The translations under genes and the position numbers were made by a program. The notes under the pieces were generated by a model that saw only the letters and a list, made by a program, of their open reading frames with translations, did not search any database and was not told the DNA's origin. From Bin87 sp965203985 (GTDB taxonomy: Bacteria > Chloroflexota > Dehalococcoidia > Lucifugimonadales > UBA3495), in NCBI GenBank assembly GCA_965203985.1, contig CBDBDS010000006.1:62001-126000 (forward strand): 64,000 bases of DNA, in the 5' to 3' direction. Positions 38,935-48,067 of the stretch are shown one piece after another; the first letter of the stretch is position 1, and each line of letters starts with the position of its first letter.

Positions 38935-40060
38935 ATGCAATACCATCTCGACCTCTGCAACCCTGAGACTTGGCAAGCCTTCACAGACGCCGGAGCCACA
39001 CGTACTGGCTTCGCAGCACGGCGAAGACGCGTTGCCAGCGAACGAGTCAAGCCCGGCGACATCTTCCTCTGCTACATGACCCGTTTGTCGCGATGGTGCG
39101 GCGTCCTCGAAGTGGAATCGGGCCCGTTCAATGACGACACGCCGCTGTTCGGCACCACCGATCCGTATCCCATCCGGTTTAACGTCAAACCAATCGTCAT
39201 CCTCAGCACGGAGTCGGCGGTGCCCATCCACGAGCCCGAGGTCTGGCAGACCCTGAGCATCACGAAACGGTTCCAATCGGGGGAACAGGGATGGACCGGA
39301 TTCTTCCGGCAACCGCTCAACACCCTGGAAGACGAAGACGGACGCTTCCTGGAGGAGTTACTCAAGAACCAGCAGGCCAACCCCAAAGCGTACCCACTGA
39401 GCGACGCCGACCTGCGAAACTCAGGCAGAAGCAGACGATCCTCACGCAGACCGGCGAGGTCGAGGTCATCATCCCGGACCCCGAGGAAGAAGAACCTTCC
39501 ACCGACGGAGAACCAACGGAAACCGACCAACTACAGCACCAGCTGGAATCCACGCAGTACCAGGCCAAAGCGGCCCGGGTCGGTATCGAGATGGCTTCCA
39601 CGTCTGGCTGCCAAGAAAAGACAGAGCCCGCGTCATGGAACTCATCCAGCCGGCCCGCCATGACAAGGTCCTGGACAGGCTCCCGCAAAACTTCGACCCG
39701 GCGACGAACACAACCATCGAGAACATCGACGTGCTGTGGCTCAGGGACCGATCCATGGCCCGAGCGTTCGAAATCGAGCACACGACGGCCGTCTACTCCG
39801 GACTGTTGCGAATGGCCGACTTGCTGGCACTACAGCCCAACATGGACATCCGCCTTCACATCGTGGCGCCCGCGAGCAGATGGGACAAGTTCTCCCGAGA
39901 GGTCCAACGCCCGGTATTCTCGCTGCTTGCCCGGGGACCGCTCTACAAGCAGTGCTCATTCCTGTCGTACGACTCCATCGACGCGCTGGAACAGGCTCCG
40001 TACCTGTCCCACATGAGCGACACCGTAGTCGACGAACACGAAGAGTACGCGGAGGTCTGA
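38935..40060 (+). pseudogene. EVE-domain / PD-(D/E)XK-like nuclease fusion with two frameshifts
   Basis: Three frames in succession make one 375-codon gene. The first (38935 to about 39415) is an EVE/PUA-like modified-base reader (YHLDLCNPETWQAF ... VKPGDIFLCYMTRLSRW). The second (to about 39597) is a Glu-rich linker (VEVIIPDPEEEEPST). The third (to 40060) is a nuclease-like domain (NIDVLWLRDRSMARAFEIEH ... GLLRMADLLALQPN). Each change of frame fits loss of one base. EVE domains paired with nucleases act in modified-DNA restriction, so this was probably a defence gene. The lesions suggest it is inactive, unless they are assembly errors. Confidence 0.6.
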
Positions 40061-40394
40061 CGCCGTCCGAGGAATTGGCAGAGCCGGTGCTGCCACAGAA
40101 CCCAACCTACTTAGGCGACCATCACCGAAAGATACTGGCAGGGACACACGGCCGACCACGATCCGAGTAAAGCCAGTGACCACACTCTCCAGAAGGACCA
40201 TGGCCTCGAGATCAATCGCCGGCACCCAATAGCGTCGCCAACGGAAAGAGGCACGAACCACGTTGCAAAAGTAGGAGAGAAAATTTACCGCGCAGGCGAC
40301 CTGACTATGTCGACACGCAGAGAAAAGATCCTGATCAACGGTATGAAGTCCTGAAGAGCCACGCCCACACCAAGCACCGCGCCGGCGACCACAC

Positions 40395-40847
40395 TCAGAC
40401 CCCGGTTTCCACTGCACGCTCCATCTCACTGAAGGATTCATGCTCCTCTGGCGTCACGTACCGCCAGGACTGAGGAACAGTGAAGTTGTCGAATTGGCCC
40501 CTCAGCTTGGCAAGTCCCGCCGGCTCGGCATATTCCCAGACATCAGTGATCTCTAGGGCATATGCTATCGACTGACCTGCGTAGTAGGCGTCGAAGTCAT
40601 CCTTATCGACACCGGCCCATTCGGACACCCTGTCCCAGACGTCCTGCGGCGTCCCGGTCCATACCATTCCGACGCGGAATCCCCCCCGCAGCACCATGAC
40701 GGGGCTGGTAACGTAGACGAACACGTCACGCCCCTCCATATGCGCCAAGGAACGTCTGCGCAGTTCGGCCTTTTTCAGGCCCCCAAATATCAGATCCGCA
40801 TAACGGGGTTTTAGCGAAAGAAGAAGCGCTTTAGGTATCTCACTCAT
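40395..40847 (-). CDS. ASCH-domain protein
   Basis: This 150-residue protein begins with the ASCH signature ALLLSLKPRYADLIFGGLKKAELRRR in outline (hydrophobic strand, K/R-P, then G-x-K-x-x-E-x-R). ASCH proteins share the PUA-like fold and are predicted RNA or modified-base binders, some with hydrolase activity. The start overlaps the stop of the large GNAT-PIN gene as ATGA, so the two are one translational unit. The link with an acetyltransferase and a PIN nuclease suggests RNA sensing or processing; function not proven. Confidence 0.7.
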   Translation of the reverse strand: MSEIPKALLLSLKPRYADLIFGGLKKAELRRRSLAHMEGRDVFVYVTSPVMVLRGGFRVGMVWTGTPQDVWDRVSEWAGVDKDDFDAYYAGQSIAYALEITDVWEYAEPAGLAKLRGQFDNFTVPQSWRYVTPEEHESFSEMERAVETGV

Positions 40848-42871
40848 TTTTGCTCCGGGTATCCCAGTTTCAGTAGCTTCCGAAACGTGGAGGGATCTAT
40901 TTTCCTAGGCGATTGCAGCGAATGCCCTACCCCATCTTCGTCGAACACATTCCAAATTTCGTCCAACGGTACACGTCTCCGAAGGGAAAAGGTATGCGAG
41001 AACAGCAAAGCCATCACCGTACTTGACACGTCGCCACCACACGTATCGTAAAGATCCCTCCACTCGAAGGCGCCGTACCTTCTGAATCGCCTGAACAGTT
41101 CCTTAGGCCTGTCGAGCACAACTTCATCAAGATGCGATATAGCAACAATCTCTCTTGAGTCTCCGCTCACATACCACAGTATCCGTCCAGGAGCCTGGAG
41201 CATTTTATAATGAGTGGCCGCTCGATAGTACACCTTGCTCCAACGCAGAAGTACGGCAGGGTCGCCACCAAACATATCGATTGACGAAAGATGCCTGTCG
41301 ATAAGATCGCGGGCAAAGATTGGTCTGATTGGTATCAGGAAGCAATTCTGGACAGTGTCCGAGAGCAGAGGCGAACAGGACCGTTCCATATCAACACCAA
41401 GCATATCCCTGTAGATATCCACGCAGCCCGGCACTAGTTCCGCAATTTTGGACAATACCGCGTCTCGTCCCTGGTAGCCGGTAAAGCAAAATCGGATGAA
41501 CCCAGCACCCCAAGGCATGAATCCAATCTCAGAAACCGCGGGTAGGAGATCAAGGGGAACGACCGACTCCTCCAGCTCCACCAACTCACGATTCCTCATG
41601 ACGGCCCTGCTGATCGCGTCCGCAATTGGAAAGAGCCTCATGGACGAGGAGTGAACAGAGCCGGCCACCCGGCATAGTCGTACGGTGAGGACACTCGGCG
41701 AGCCGTAGGTAATTCCCCGAACCGCGACCGGCTCATTATCGTGCCAGAGGACCTCAACCTCGCTCCCAAGATTATCAGAGACCAAGGAGTCAACTTTAGA
41801 TCTGAGGTCTCCGAGACGCTCGCCCTGACGGAGGAAGCGGTCAAAAGGGAAACTCAAGATTTCCCCGGACGTCAGACGACGCCATGAGAGACCAAGGCCG
41901 GACACACGATCCGGCACATATGGTTGGGTCTCAGACAGTTCACGCAACATGAGGATCAGCCCCGTCGGTGATACCACCCGGACGCCGACGGCAGCATGAA
42001 TCCTTGCTGACCTGTTCAAGAGCAGTCGGTCTCGGGTCACGAAAATATCCAACTCGGATGACGCGGCCTTCGCCAAGTGCCTGATGTCCGACCGTTGATT
42101 CTCTGTTCGGCTGGGCAAGATATCCTTGAGTCTCGTTTCGAAGTTTTCGACCAATTGCGGATGATGCTTCACCTCAAGGAACTGTCCGGCCCGACTCCTG
42201 GATGCTTCCCGTTTCGATGGACTGTCACTCCGATTGATCTCACTGAGGAGTTCATCGGTAAACCAAAGATTCACAGAATCGACGAAGAGGTCTGAAACCA
42301 AGGCCTTCGACGGCTGTGTAAAGTCGCTGTCCGGCCTGTCGAAGTCGAAAAATACCTGAGCGTCGATAACGGCATCAAGGACGTCATCGGACATATTGGC
42401 CTGGAACAACTCCAACTGATCGTGTAGTGCCAATTGAAGGCGCCAGAAAGTCAGGGGATGGCCTTCTCTTGACCGGCCGGGGCTTTCACTAATCGGCACG
42501 AATCCCAGCTTAGGCCACATGCGATGGGCAGGAAAATCGTTACGACACCTGAGGGTAATGACCTTCTGAGTGGTGGACGACGCCCTCAAAGCCTCTAGAA
42601 GATTCCTTGCGACGCCCTTACCCCTTCCCTCCTCCGATACGCAGAGCTGCGCTATACGGAATCGCTCACGATTCGCCGCGTACATGAGATAGCCGACGAG
42701 TCCGCCGTCCTGGGTCTTGGCTCCAAGCACGCCTCCCTTGCCGAGGTAGTCTTCCAGGGCAGCGAGTGGTAGAAAGCCAACTGTTGCGGCGTTACGCTTC
42801 ATCAGCTCGTCAACTGCGTCGAGGTCGGCAATCGTCATTACAGAGATCGTTGTGACGGGTTCAGAGGTCAT
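40844..42871 (-). CDS. GNAT acetyltransferase-PIN nuclease fusion
   Basis: The 675 residues from an ATG at 42871 (GGAGA eight bases upstream) begin with a GNAT domain (about 1-150) carrying the CoA loop EGRGKGVARN at 81-90. A PIN-like domain follows (about 163-320), with acidic residues at Asp170, Glu207/Glu211 and a later LDIFVTRD strand. The remaining 350 residues are an unassigned, conserved-looking region (from about YVPDRVSGLGLSW). PIN domains are Mg-dependent RNases. The ASCH gene is coupled by ATGA. The pair resembles predicted RNA-targeting stress or conflict systems, but I know of no assigned function. Confidence 0.65.
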   Translation of the reverse strand: MTSEPVTTISVMTIADLDAVDELMKRNAATVGFLPLAALEDYLGKGGVLGAKTQDGGLVGYLMYAANRERFRIAQLCVSEEGRGKGVARNLLEALRASSTTQKVITLRCRNDFPAHRMWPKLGFVPISESPGRSREGHPLTFWRLQLALHDQLELFQANMSDDVLDAVIDAQVFFDFDRPDSDFTQPSKALVSDLFVDSVNLWFTDELLSEINRSDSPSKREASRSRAGQFLEVKHHPQLVENFETRLKDILPSRTENQRSDIRHLAKAASSELDIFVTRDRLLLNRSARIHAAVGVRVVSPTGLILMLRELSETQPYVPDRVSGLGLSWRRLTSGEILSFPFDRFLRQGERLGDLRSKVDSLVSDNLGSEVEVLWHDNEPVAVRGITYGSPSVLTVRLCRVAGSVHSSSMRLFPIADAISRAVMRNRELVELEESVVPLDLLPAVSEIGFMPWGAGFIRFCFTGYQGRDAVLSKIAELVPGCVDIYRDMLGVDMERSCSPLLSDTVQNCFLIPIRPIFARDLIDRHLSSIDMFGGDPAVLLRWSKVYYRAATHYKMLQAPGRILWYVSGDSREIVAISHLDEVVLDRPKELFRRFRRYGAFEWRDLYDTCGGDVSSTVMALLFSHTFSLRRRVPLDEIWNVFDEDGVGHSLQSPRKIDPSTFRKLLKLGYPEQK

Positions 42872-43250
42872 CAATCCATTCTCCGAGCACTTGCAATGAA
42901 AAGCGCCTGCGCGTCCGTTCAAATCAACGGATTCTCCGGCATGAGTACGTCTTTGCTAACGCCGCCGCTGTATTGTCAGCCGTAATATCTTGCGGAATTT
43001 CCGCGCTACAGCGTGGGGACAATTGCATCAAGATACCCGGAAACCCGGTTCCCGGCTACTGCTAAGCCCGAATCCACCACACGCCACCGCTTGGGCCAAA
43101 ACGCCGTTACCCTAACCTGGTTACACGATAGACCAGACAGGCCAAACCAAGCCCTCTGAAAGCGCGTCAGCCCCTTTACAGGTCTCACGCCAACCGCCAT
43201 CTAGACCACTGGAACCGCCACTCGCCGTCGCCCAGCATGATGGGGTGATG
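42872..43250. other. Intergenic stretch, no feature seen
   Basis: Between the divergent GNAT-PIN gene and the following pseudogene I see no open frame with protein character and no strong repeat. AT-rich patches exist (around 42960-42990, TTGTCAGCCGTAATAT) but I cannot assign a promoter. Confidence 0.45.
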
Positions 43251-43824
43251 AGGATGCGCAAAATCCGAAATACCGCCCTAGCAGCAGCGACAACCTACAG
43301 GGAGACAGCGGTGCCCAGCCCCAGGCCGAAGTCCGCGATGCACAGGAAACCAATCCGGCACCATCAGGTCGATCATGCCATGCAACGAATTGGGACGACG
43401 ACCCACAGGACATGCGAATACCCACGTTGGCACCGGCACCGTTCCCATCGCTGGTGCTCAGGTCACCACAGAAGGCCGATCCGAACGACCAGCCACTCCA
43501 ACCCCGACCCGAACCGTAACCGTAACCGAGGGTTACATAGAAGCGTTCGCGTTGTGCAACGGTCCTTACCAAGGAACCATAGAGGACTTCGACGCAGCCG
43601 CCGGCATCACCGGGATCAACGCCGACCTGCATAACCTGCTGACCCACGCCCACATGTATAATGCGGTCGACCAAGCCACAGACGAGCCTGAGAAGTCATG
43701 AGAGTCGGCGGAAGCGGCCCTCCGGCACTTCAACAGTGCCCTAGACATGGACCCACTCCACGAGCAAGCCAACGAGAGCTTTCAGATGCTGCACAGTAAC
43801 CTGACCACCCTCGTAGCCGAGTGA
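43251..43824 (+). pseudogene. Broken small secreted/TPR-like protein
   Basis: The start MRKIRNTALAAAT at 43251 looks like a signal peptide, but the frame shifts twice before a coherent segment appears (TIEDFDAAAGITGINADLHN ... MYNAVDQATDEPEKS). A TGA at 43699-43701 interrupts it where a Trp codon would fit. The same frame then continues with a TPR-like helix pair (ESAEAALRHFNSALDMDPLH ... QMLHSNLTTLVAE) to 43824. The gene is certainly inactive. Family unknown. Confidence 0.5.
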
Positions 43825-43910
43825 AAGGCACTGGCCAAGACGATGACATGACGCAACCGTGCCCAGGCGCTCAGGACAAGCCGGCCCGTCGTGACCGACG
43901 CGAAGAGAAC

Positions 43911-45257
43911 ATGACCAAGCCAATACCCTGTAACGCGCACCGGCAACCTGAAGCACCCTCAACCGTCTTCCGCGACGCAGGACAGTTTCTCTCGGAATGG
44001 CACGACGCCAGCCGGAGGATGAGCGCAGACCGGCGCAACATCGCGGACAAAGCGATGCTGCAGGGCCTCAGAATGGCGGACGTAGCACAGGAGACAGGCA
44101 TAAGCCGCGAAAGGGCGCGCCAACAGACCGAAAGGACCATCAGCCACATGCGAAAGGCCGCCGACGCAAACCCGCAGGGAGAGCTGGCCCACGCGCGAGA
44201 CGCCCTCACCCGCATATCAGAAGAGGCCGGAATACCGATATGGGAATTCCACCGGGTTGGGGACAGGACCCGACAACGCATGACCGAGCACCTCATCAAC
44301 CTGTCAGCCATAACCCCCGAGGAATCCCATCTTGTGGCCCCAGCCTCCCGTCTGGTGCCCCAGCCTGGAAGGGGGCGTCCCCTCCTGGACAGAGCCACTC
44401 ACATCCTGCGCCGATTCCTGCTGAAACAGGCTGCCCCCGTCACGCCAGGGACGGCTTTCAGAGCGCTGGAGCCGTCGCACGTCGGCATCGCAATATGGCC
44501 CCACCTGGACATAGGGAAATTCGCCGTCAGCAGGGGTCTAGCCACGATCACACCCGAGGGCGCAATCAAGGCGTCCGCCACGTTGCTGGAACGCAACCCG
44601 CGCGGTCGCGTGGCCGTCCACATGCACCAGGCGCTGCTGAACGCCGGCGAATGCATGAGCATCACAGAACTGAGAGACGCCGCGCAGGAACTTGCCAAGC
44701 AGGAGGGATCAGAGAAGATCTACGGGACGCAAAGGTGCATCAACATCGCCACCACAGACGACCGGTTCCGATGGGTTGGCAGCGCGAAATACGGACTGGC
44801 CGAATGGGGCGTCGGACACTCCACCCCGAACATCAAGGCCGGCACTCGCCGCGGCGTCGCGGATGAAATCATCCACCTGCTCCAAACCCGCCCCTACATC
44901 CACTTCACCGACCTGATGGACCACCTGAACCAGCGCTTCCAGATGCCCGAACCGTCCGTGCGGACCGCAATAAACCTATCCCCGCAGCTAGCCATCAGCG
45001 GCGTGCTGGTAACGAAAGCGGAACACGCCGGTCAGTACAACTGCCCATCTCCAAGCAAACCGAAAATAAACGCCGCGGCACTGACCAAAGCCCGTACCAA
45101 AGCAGGCCTGACGGAAGAGCAGATGGCCCGGAAAATCGGAGCCAGCATGGCCTCGATCGTCCGGTACGAGAAGGGCAGACAAACGCCACTGCCGGAGCGC
45201 CTGGAGAAGATCGCCGCCGTCCTGAACGTAGCCCCAGAGGAACTGCTGGACGGGTAG
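43911..45257 (+). CDS. Regulator with sigma4-like HTH, winged-helix region and C-terminal XRE domain
   Basis: The 448 residues from the ATG at 43911 have an N-terminal helix-turn-helix resembling sigma-70 region 4 (MADVAQETGISRERARQQTE, about residues 53-72). A central part has HARE/winged-helix-like segments (CMSITELRDAAQELAKQEG). The C-terminal XRE-type domain reads LTEEQMARKIGASMASIVRY (about 403-422). Three DNA-binding modules in one protein suggest a transcription regulator, perhaps with sigma-like recruiting ability. It has no partner gene. I cannot give a named family; the domain readings are from motifs. Confidence 0.55.
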   Translation: MTKPIPCNAHRQPEAPSTVFRDAGQFLSEWHDASRRMSADRRNIADKAMLQGLRMADVAQETGISRERARQQTERTISHMRKAADANPQGELAHARDALTRISEEAGIPIWEFHRVGDRTRQRMTEHLINLSAITPEESHLVAPASRLVPQPGRGRPLLDRATHILRRFLLKQAAPVTPGTAFRALEPSHVGIAIWPHLDIGKFAVSRGLATITPEGAIKASATLLERNPRGRVAVHMHQALLNAGECMSITELRDAAQELAKQEGSEKIYGTQRCINIATTDDRFRWVGSAKYGLAEWGVGHSTPNIKAGTRRGVADEIIHLLQTRPYIHFTDLMDHLNQRFQMPEPSVRTAINLSPQLAISGVLVTKAEHAGQYNCPSPSKPKINAAALTKARTKAGLTEEQMARKIGASMASIVRYEKGRQTPLPERLEKIAAVLNVAPEELLDG

Positions 45258-46004
45258 CGCGACGGCCGCGTCCAAGAAGAGCCTCGCGCCGCGCCAGAGG
45301 ATCAGGACGCGGGAGATCAGGCCGGCTAGTCCCAACACGAGCCGCGTCCGCCGGCACCCGCAGCAGCGTTGGGCTAATCGCCGGCGAACCGCAGCGCCCG
45401 GCCTACCCAAAGCAGGCCCCCACCACTACACCAGACGCCACCAGATCGCCTGGAACGGCGTCACCCGACTTGGGAGGCGCATTCCTTATTGTCGTTAATC
45501 ACCCATCGCCGCAGATCCTGGCCCAGTCTGCGGGTAGCCGACCGGAAATTGGTGACACCTAGCCCTTACGCCAGCGGGAGCGGTGCGGATAGAATGGTCT
45601 CACCACTGCGGGCGCGTCGGCCGACGAACGGCTGGGCGCCCGCAGCGGACTTTCCCGCCGATTGTGCCTCCCGGCCGGGCGCAGCGGATTATGACGACTC
45701 GTGGGTCGCCGGGATGCCTCACCGTCGGCGTAAATTACGGAGACGGCTCCAGCCTGCATTGTGGCGAGCCCGCCAGCGGTTTACAATAATCGTGTCGCGC
45801 GGTGTGGCATTCGCACGACACCCCCTATAGTTTGGCCGCTCGCAGAATAACCGTTGTGGGCGGCTATCGTATCGTCGCCCTCGCAGGTGTCCAGTTCGGG
45901 TTACGAGCCGGGACTGCGCCATGCTCTGGCCTGGGGTCGGCGGGCGGCAAACTCCGGTATGCCTGGATCAGGGTCTTCGCTCGGCAGGGCAGGAAATGGG
46001 TTCC
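45258..46004. other. Gene-free stretch of about 750 bp
   Basis: Neither strand shows an open frame with convincing protein character; the longer frames are Arg/Pro/Ser-rich products of high GC. No tRNA, repeat or terminator was recognised. It should contain the promoter of the NYN-domain gene. Confidence 0.45.
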
Positions 46005-46853
46005 ATGAATGAGCAACGGCGGGGAGTATTGATCGCCATTGACTGGGAGAACATCCGGCGGGGCGCGCAGCTCTACCAACGCCGGGTCAGGCCGGCCGAG
46101 CTGTGCCGGGCCATGGGCGACGTGGGAGCGGTATTCGGAGAGGTGAGGGGAGGCAAGGCCTTTGGGGACTGGTCGCTGCGGCCCGACGATGGGCAGGAGT
46201 TCGCGGAGCAGGACATCGTGCCGTATCACGCGCCTCGCAGCAGCGCCGGCAAGGACCGTTCCGACCCGGCCATCCTGCTGGAGGTCTATGAGTGGATCCG
46301 GGACCGGGAGGACTGCGGCACGGTGATCCTGGGCTCGGGGGATTCCGACTACCAGGCGCTGGTGGACCGGGCGAGGCTGCACGGGCGGCGCATCGTGCTG
46401 TGCGCCTTCAGCCAGTCGGTGTCCCGGGACATGCTGGCCACGGCGCCGCTGTTTCCGCTGGAGGCCGAGCTGGGCATCCAGCTGGCGGAGCATGGCGACG
46501 TGGAGGCGCCTGTCGCAGCGGTTCCTGAAGTCGAAGATACCGGCGTTGACGACCTTCTGGGGCGGTTTGTGCGGGAGATGGACCGGCTGGAGGGCCGGAT
46601 GAACTTTGTGGGCTACAGCATGCTGTGCAACCAGTGGATGCTGGACTGGGGGATGGGATGGAACGAGCACGAGTGCCGGAGGCTGGTTGACGAGTACCAG
46701 CAGGCAGGCATCGTGGAGCGCCACGAGGTGGTCAACCGGAACAATCCCGACTGGCCCACGGCGGCGGTGCGGCTGGTGCGGAGCAACGAGGCGGTGCGAC
46801 GCGCGCTGGGGTTCAGCGACGGGCCGATATCGAACCCGGTCCTGACGCGCTGA
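46005..46853 (+). CDS. NYN-domain (PIN-like, LabA/DUF88) protein
   Basis: This 282-residue protein starts at an ATG at 46005. Its first strand IAIDWENIRRG (about residues 10-20) and the later ILGSGDSDYQALVDRARLHG carry the Asp residues of the NYN nuclease fold (Asp13 and the GSGDSD acidic pair). NYN domains are predicted RNases. The C-terminal 110 residues form a likely helical winged-helix region (YSMLCNQWMLDWGMGW). It stands alone. Target unknown. Confidence 0.8.
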   Translation: MNEQRRGVLIAIDWENIRRGAQLYQRRVRPAELCRAMGDVGAVFGEVRGGKAFGDWSLRPDDGQEFAEQDIVPYHAPRSSAGKDRSDPAILLEVYEWIRDREDCGTVILGSGDSDYQALVDRARLHGRRIVLCAFSQSVSRDMLATAPLFPLEAELGIQLAEHGDVEAPVAAVPEVEDTGVDDLLGRFVREMDRLEGRMNFVGYSMLCNQWMLDWGMGWNEHECRRLVDEYQQAGIVERHEVVNRNNPDWPTAAVRLVRSNEAVRRALGFSDGPISNPVLTR

Positions 46854-47050
46854 TGTTGCCGGAAATGGGTGAGGCGGGTCGGGTCTGGACGTCGCCCGGT
46901 TGCCGGAGAGAAGACAGGGGAGCGTTGCGGCCGTGGGCTGGGAGCTTGGGAACCCGCTGCCCGGGATGCGGTTCGTTGCGGCAGCCGACATCGGAACCTA
47001 TACTTGCGCGGCGAATATGGTGCCGCAACGTTCATCACGGCTGAGGGAGC

Positions 47051-47206
47051 ATGGGAGCAGAGGTTGAGTTGAGCCCCATCATCGCCATCGGCGAGACGGT
47101 GGAACTGGCCAAGCTGGTGGACGAAGCCGGAGCGGACCGTCTGGCCATTTCCGACGTAGCGACACTGGCGACCCGGAAGATCGATGATACGAGAGTGTCA
47201 CCGTGA
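47051..47206 (+). pseudogene. N-terminal stump of a luciferase-like F420 oxidoreductase
   Basis: The peptide reads LSPIIAIGETVELAKLVDEA then GADRLAISDV, the start of LLM-class F420-dependent oxidoreductases. After ISDV it diverges (ATLATRKIDD) and stops at 47206, so the rest of the enzyme has been lost. The stop overlaps the GTG of the next gene. Confidence 0.55.
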
Positions 47207-47751
47207 CCCAGGTGCGCGTGGAGATTGAGGGCGGCGCTGACGAGGTGGTCCGGGTCCTGTGGCATCTTGGAAGCGCGGGGCGGCAGGCAACCGCCGGTGC
47301 CGGCGGCGGGTCAATGGAGACGCTGGCCGGCAGCGGTGATGGTGTTACGCCGGCCACTGGGGCACGGGGCGCGGCGGGATCTGGTGAACCGGCTCCCGCC
47401 GAATGGACGGAGGCCCTGGCGGGCGAATTCCTGACTGGGCTGGAACCGGCGGCCAGGCGGATGGCGCGGCATGTGTGGCGGGCCGGTGAGACAGGCATCC
47501 ACCGGAGCGCCCTGTGCCAGCGTGTGGAGCTGACGTCGGGGGAACTGCGCTCGTTGCTGATGCGGATGGGACATGCGCTGCGGAGGTTCCAGCGGGAACG
47601 TGAGATGACCTTGTCCCGGCCGGTGGCGGCCAACAGCCCGTTGCAGAGCTACTTCGTCGATGCCAACTTCGCCGCGGCGACGACGTCCGAAGTGTTCGAC
47701 GGTTTGGGCGCCCCTGACGGGTTTCCGCCAATGGGCGTTCGAGGCAGATGA
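47203..47751 (+). CDS. Hypothetical protein of 182 residues
   Basis: A GTG start overlaps the preceding stump. The N-terminal 60 residues end in a Gly/Ala-rich linker. The C-terminal part is helical and well formed (LTGLEPAARRMARHVWRAGE ... SALCQRVELTSGELRSLLMR), with a winged-helix-like rhythm, and ends PLQSYFVDANF. It may be a small DNA- or RNA-binding protein; I do not recognise the family. Confidence 0.55.
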   Translation: MTQVRVEIEGGADEVVRVLWHLGSAGRQATAGAGGGSMETLAGSGDGVTPATGARGAAGSGEPAPAEWTEALAGEFLTGLEPAARRMARHVWRAGETGIHRSALCQRVELTSGELRSLLMRMGHALRRFQREREMTLSRPVAANSPLQSYFVDANFAAATTSEVFDGLGAPDGFPPMGVRGR

Positions 47752-48067
47752 CGGCGCATCGCTTGTGGGCCACGCCCGCCACTGCGAATAGGATTGGACG
47801 AGCGCGGCGGAAACGGAGTGAGAGGGGAGGGCGCTCTGGCTGAGGGAAGGCCGCCATGATCCTGGTGAACGAAAGCGCCCTGCCAGCTGGTTCACATATA
47901 GCCCTTTGGCGAGCCAAGTTGAGTATCAATAGGGCAGGGGACGCCGGAGATTCCAAATGGCGCTGGCCGATGGTGTCCCCAAACGCTGATTTTTCGGTAA
48001 CATTTCTCAATGAGGCCGCAGGCGTCGGAACGACAGGCTAGGATGGTATGAAACCTTCGGTGGTTGC
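47752..48067. other. Gap of 316 bp with one doubtful small ORF
   Basis: A plus-strand frame at 47856-48041 (61 residues, MILVNESALPAGSH) has no good ribosome-binding site and I cannot decide whether it is real. An eight-codon ATG frame at 48048 (MKPSVVA) ends at a TGA overlapping the TTG start of the next gene and might couple or lead its translation. Nothing else is evident. Confidence 0.3.

Noticed and set aside
45489..45830. 113-codon plus-strand frame in the 45.3-46.0 kb gap
   Set aside because: Arg/Ser/Pro-rich, no ribosome-binding site, no protein-like pattern.
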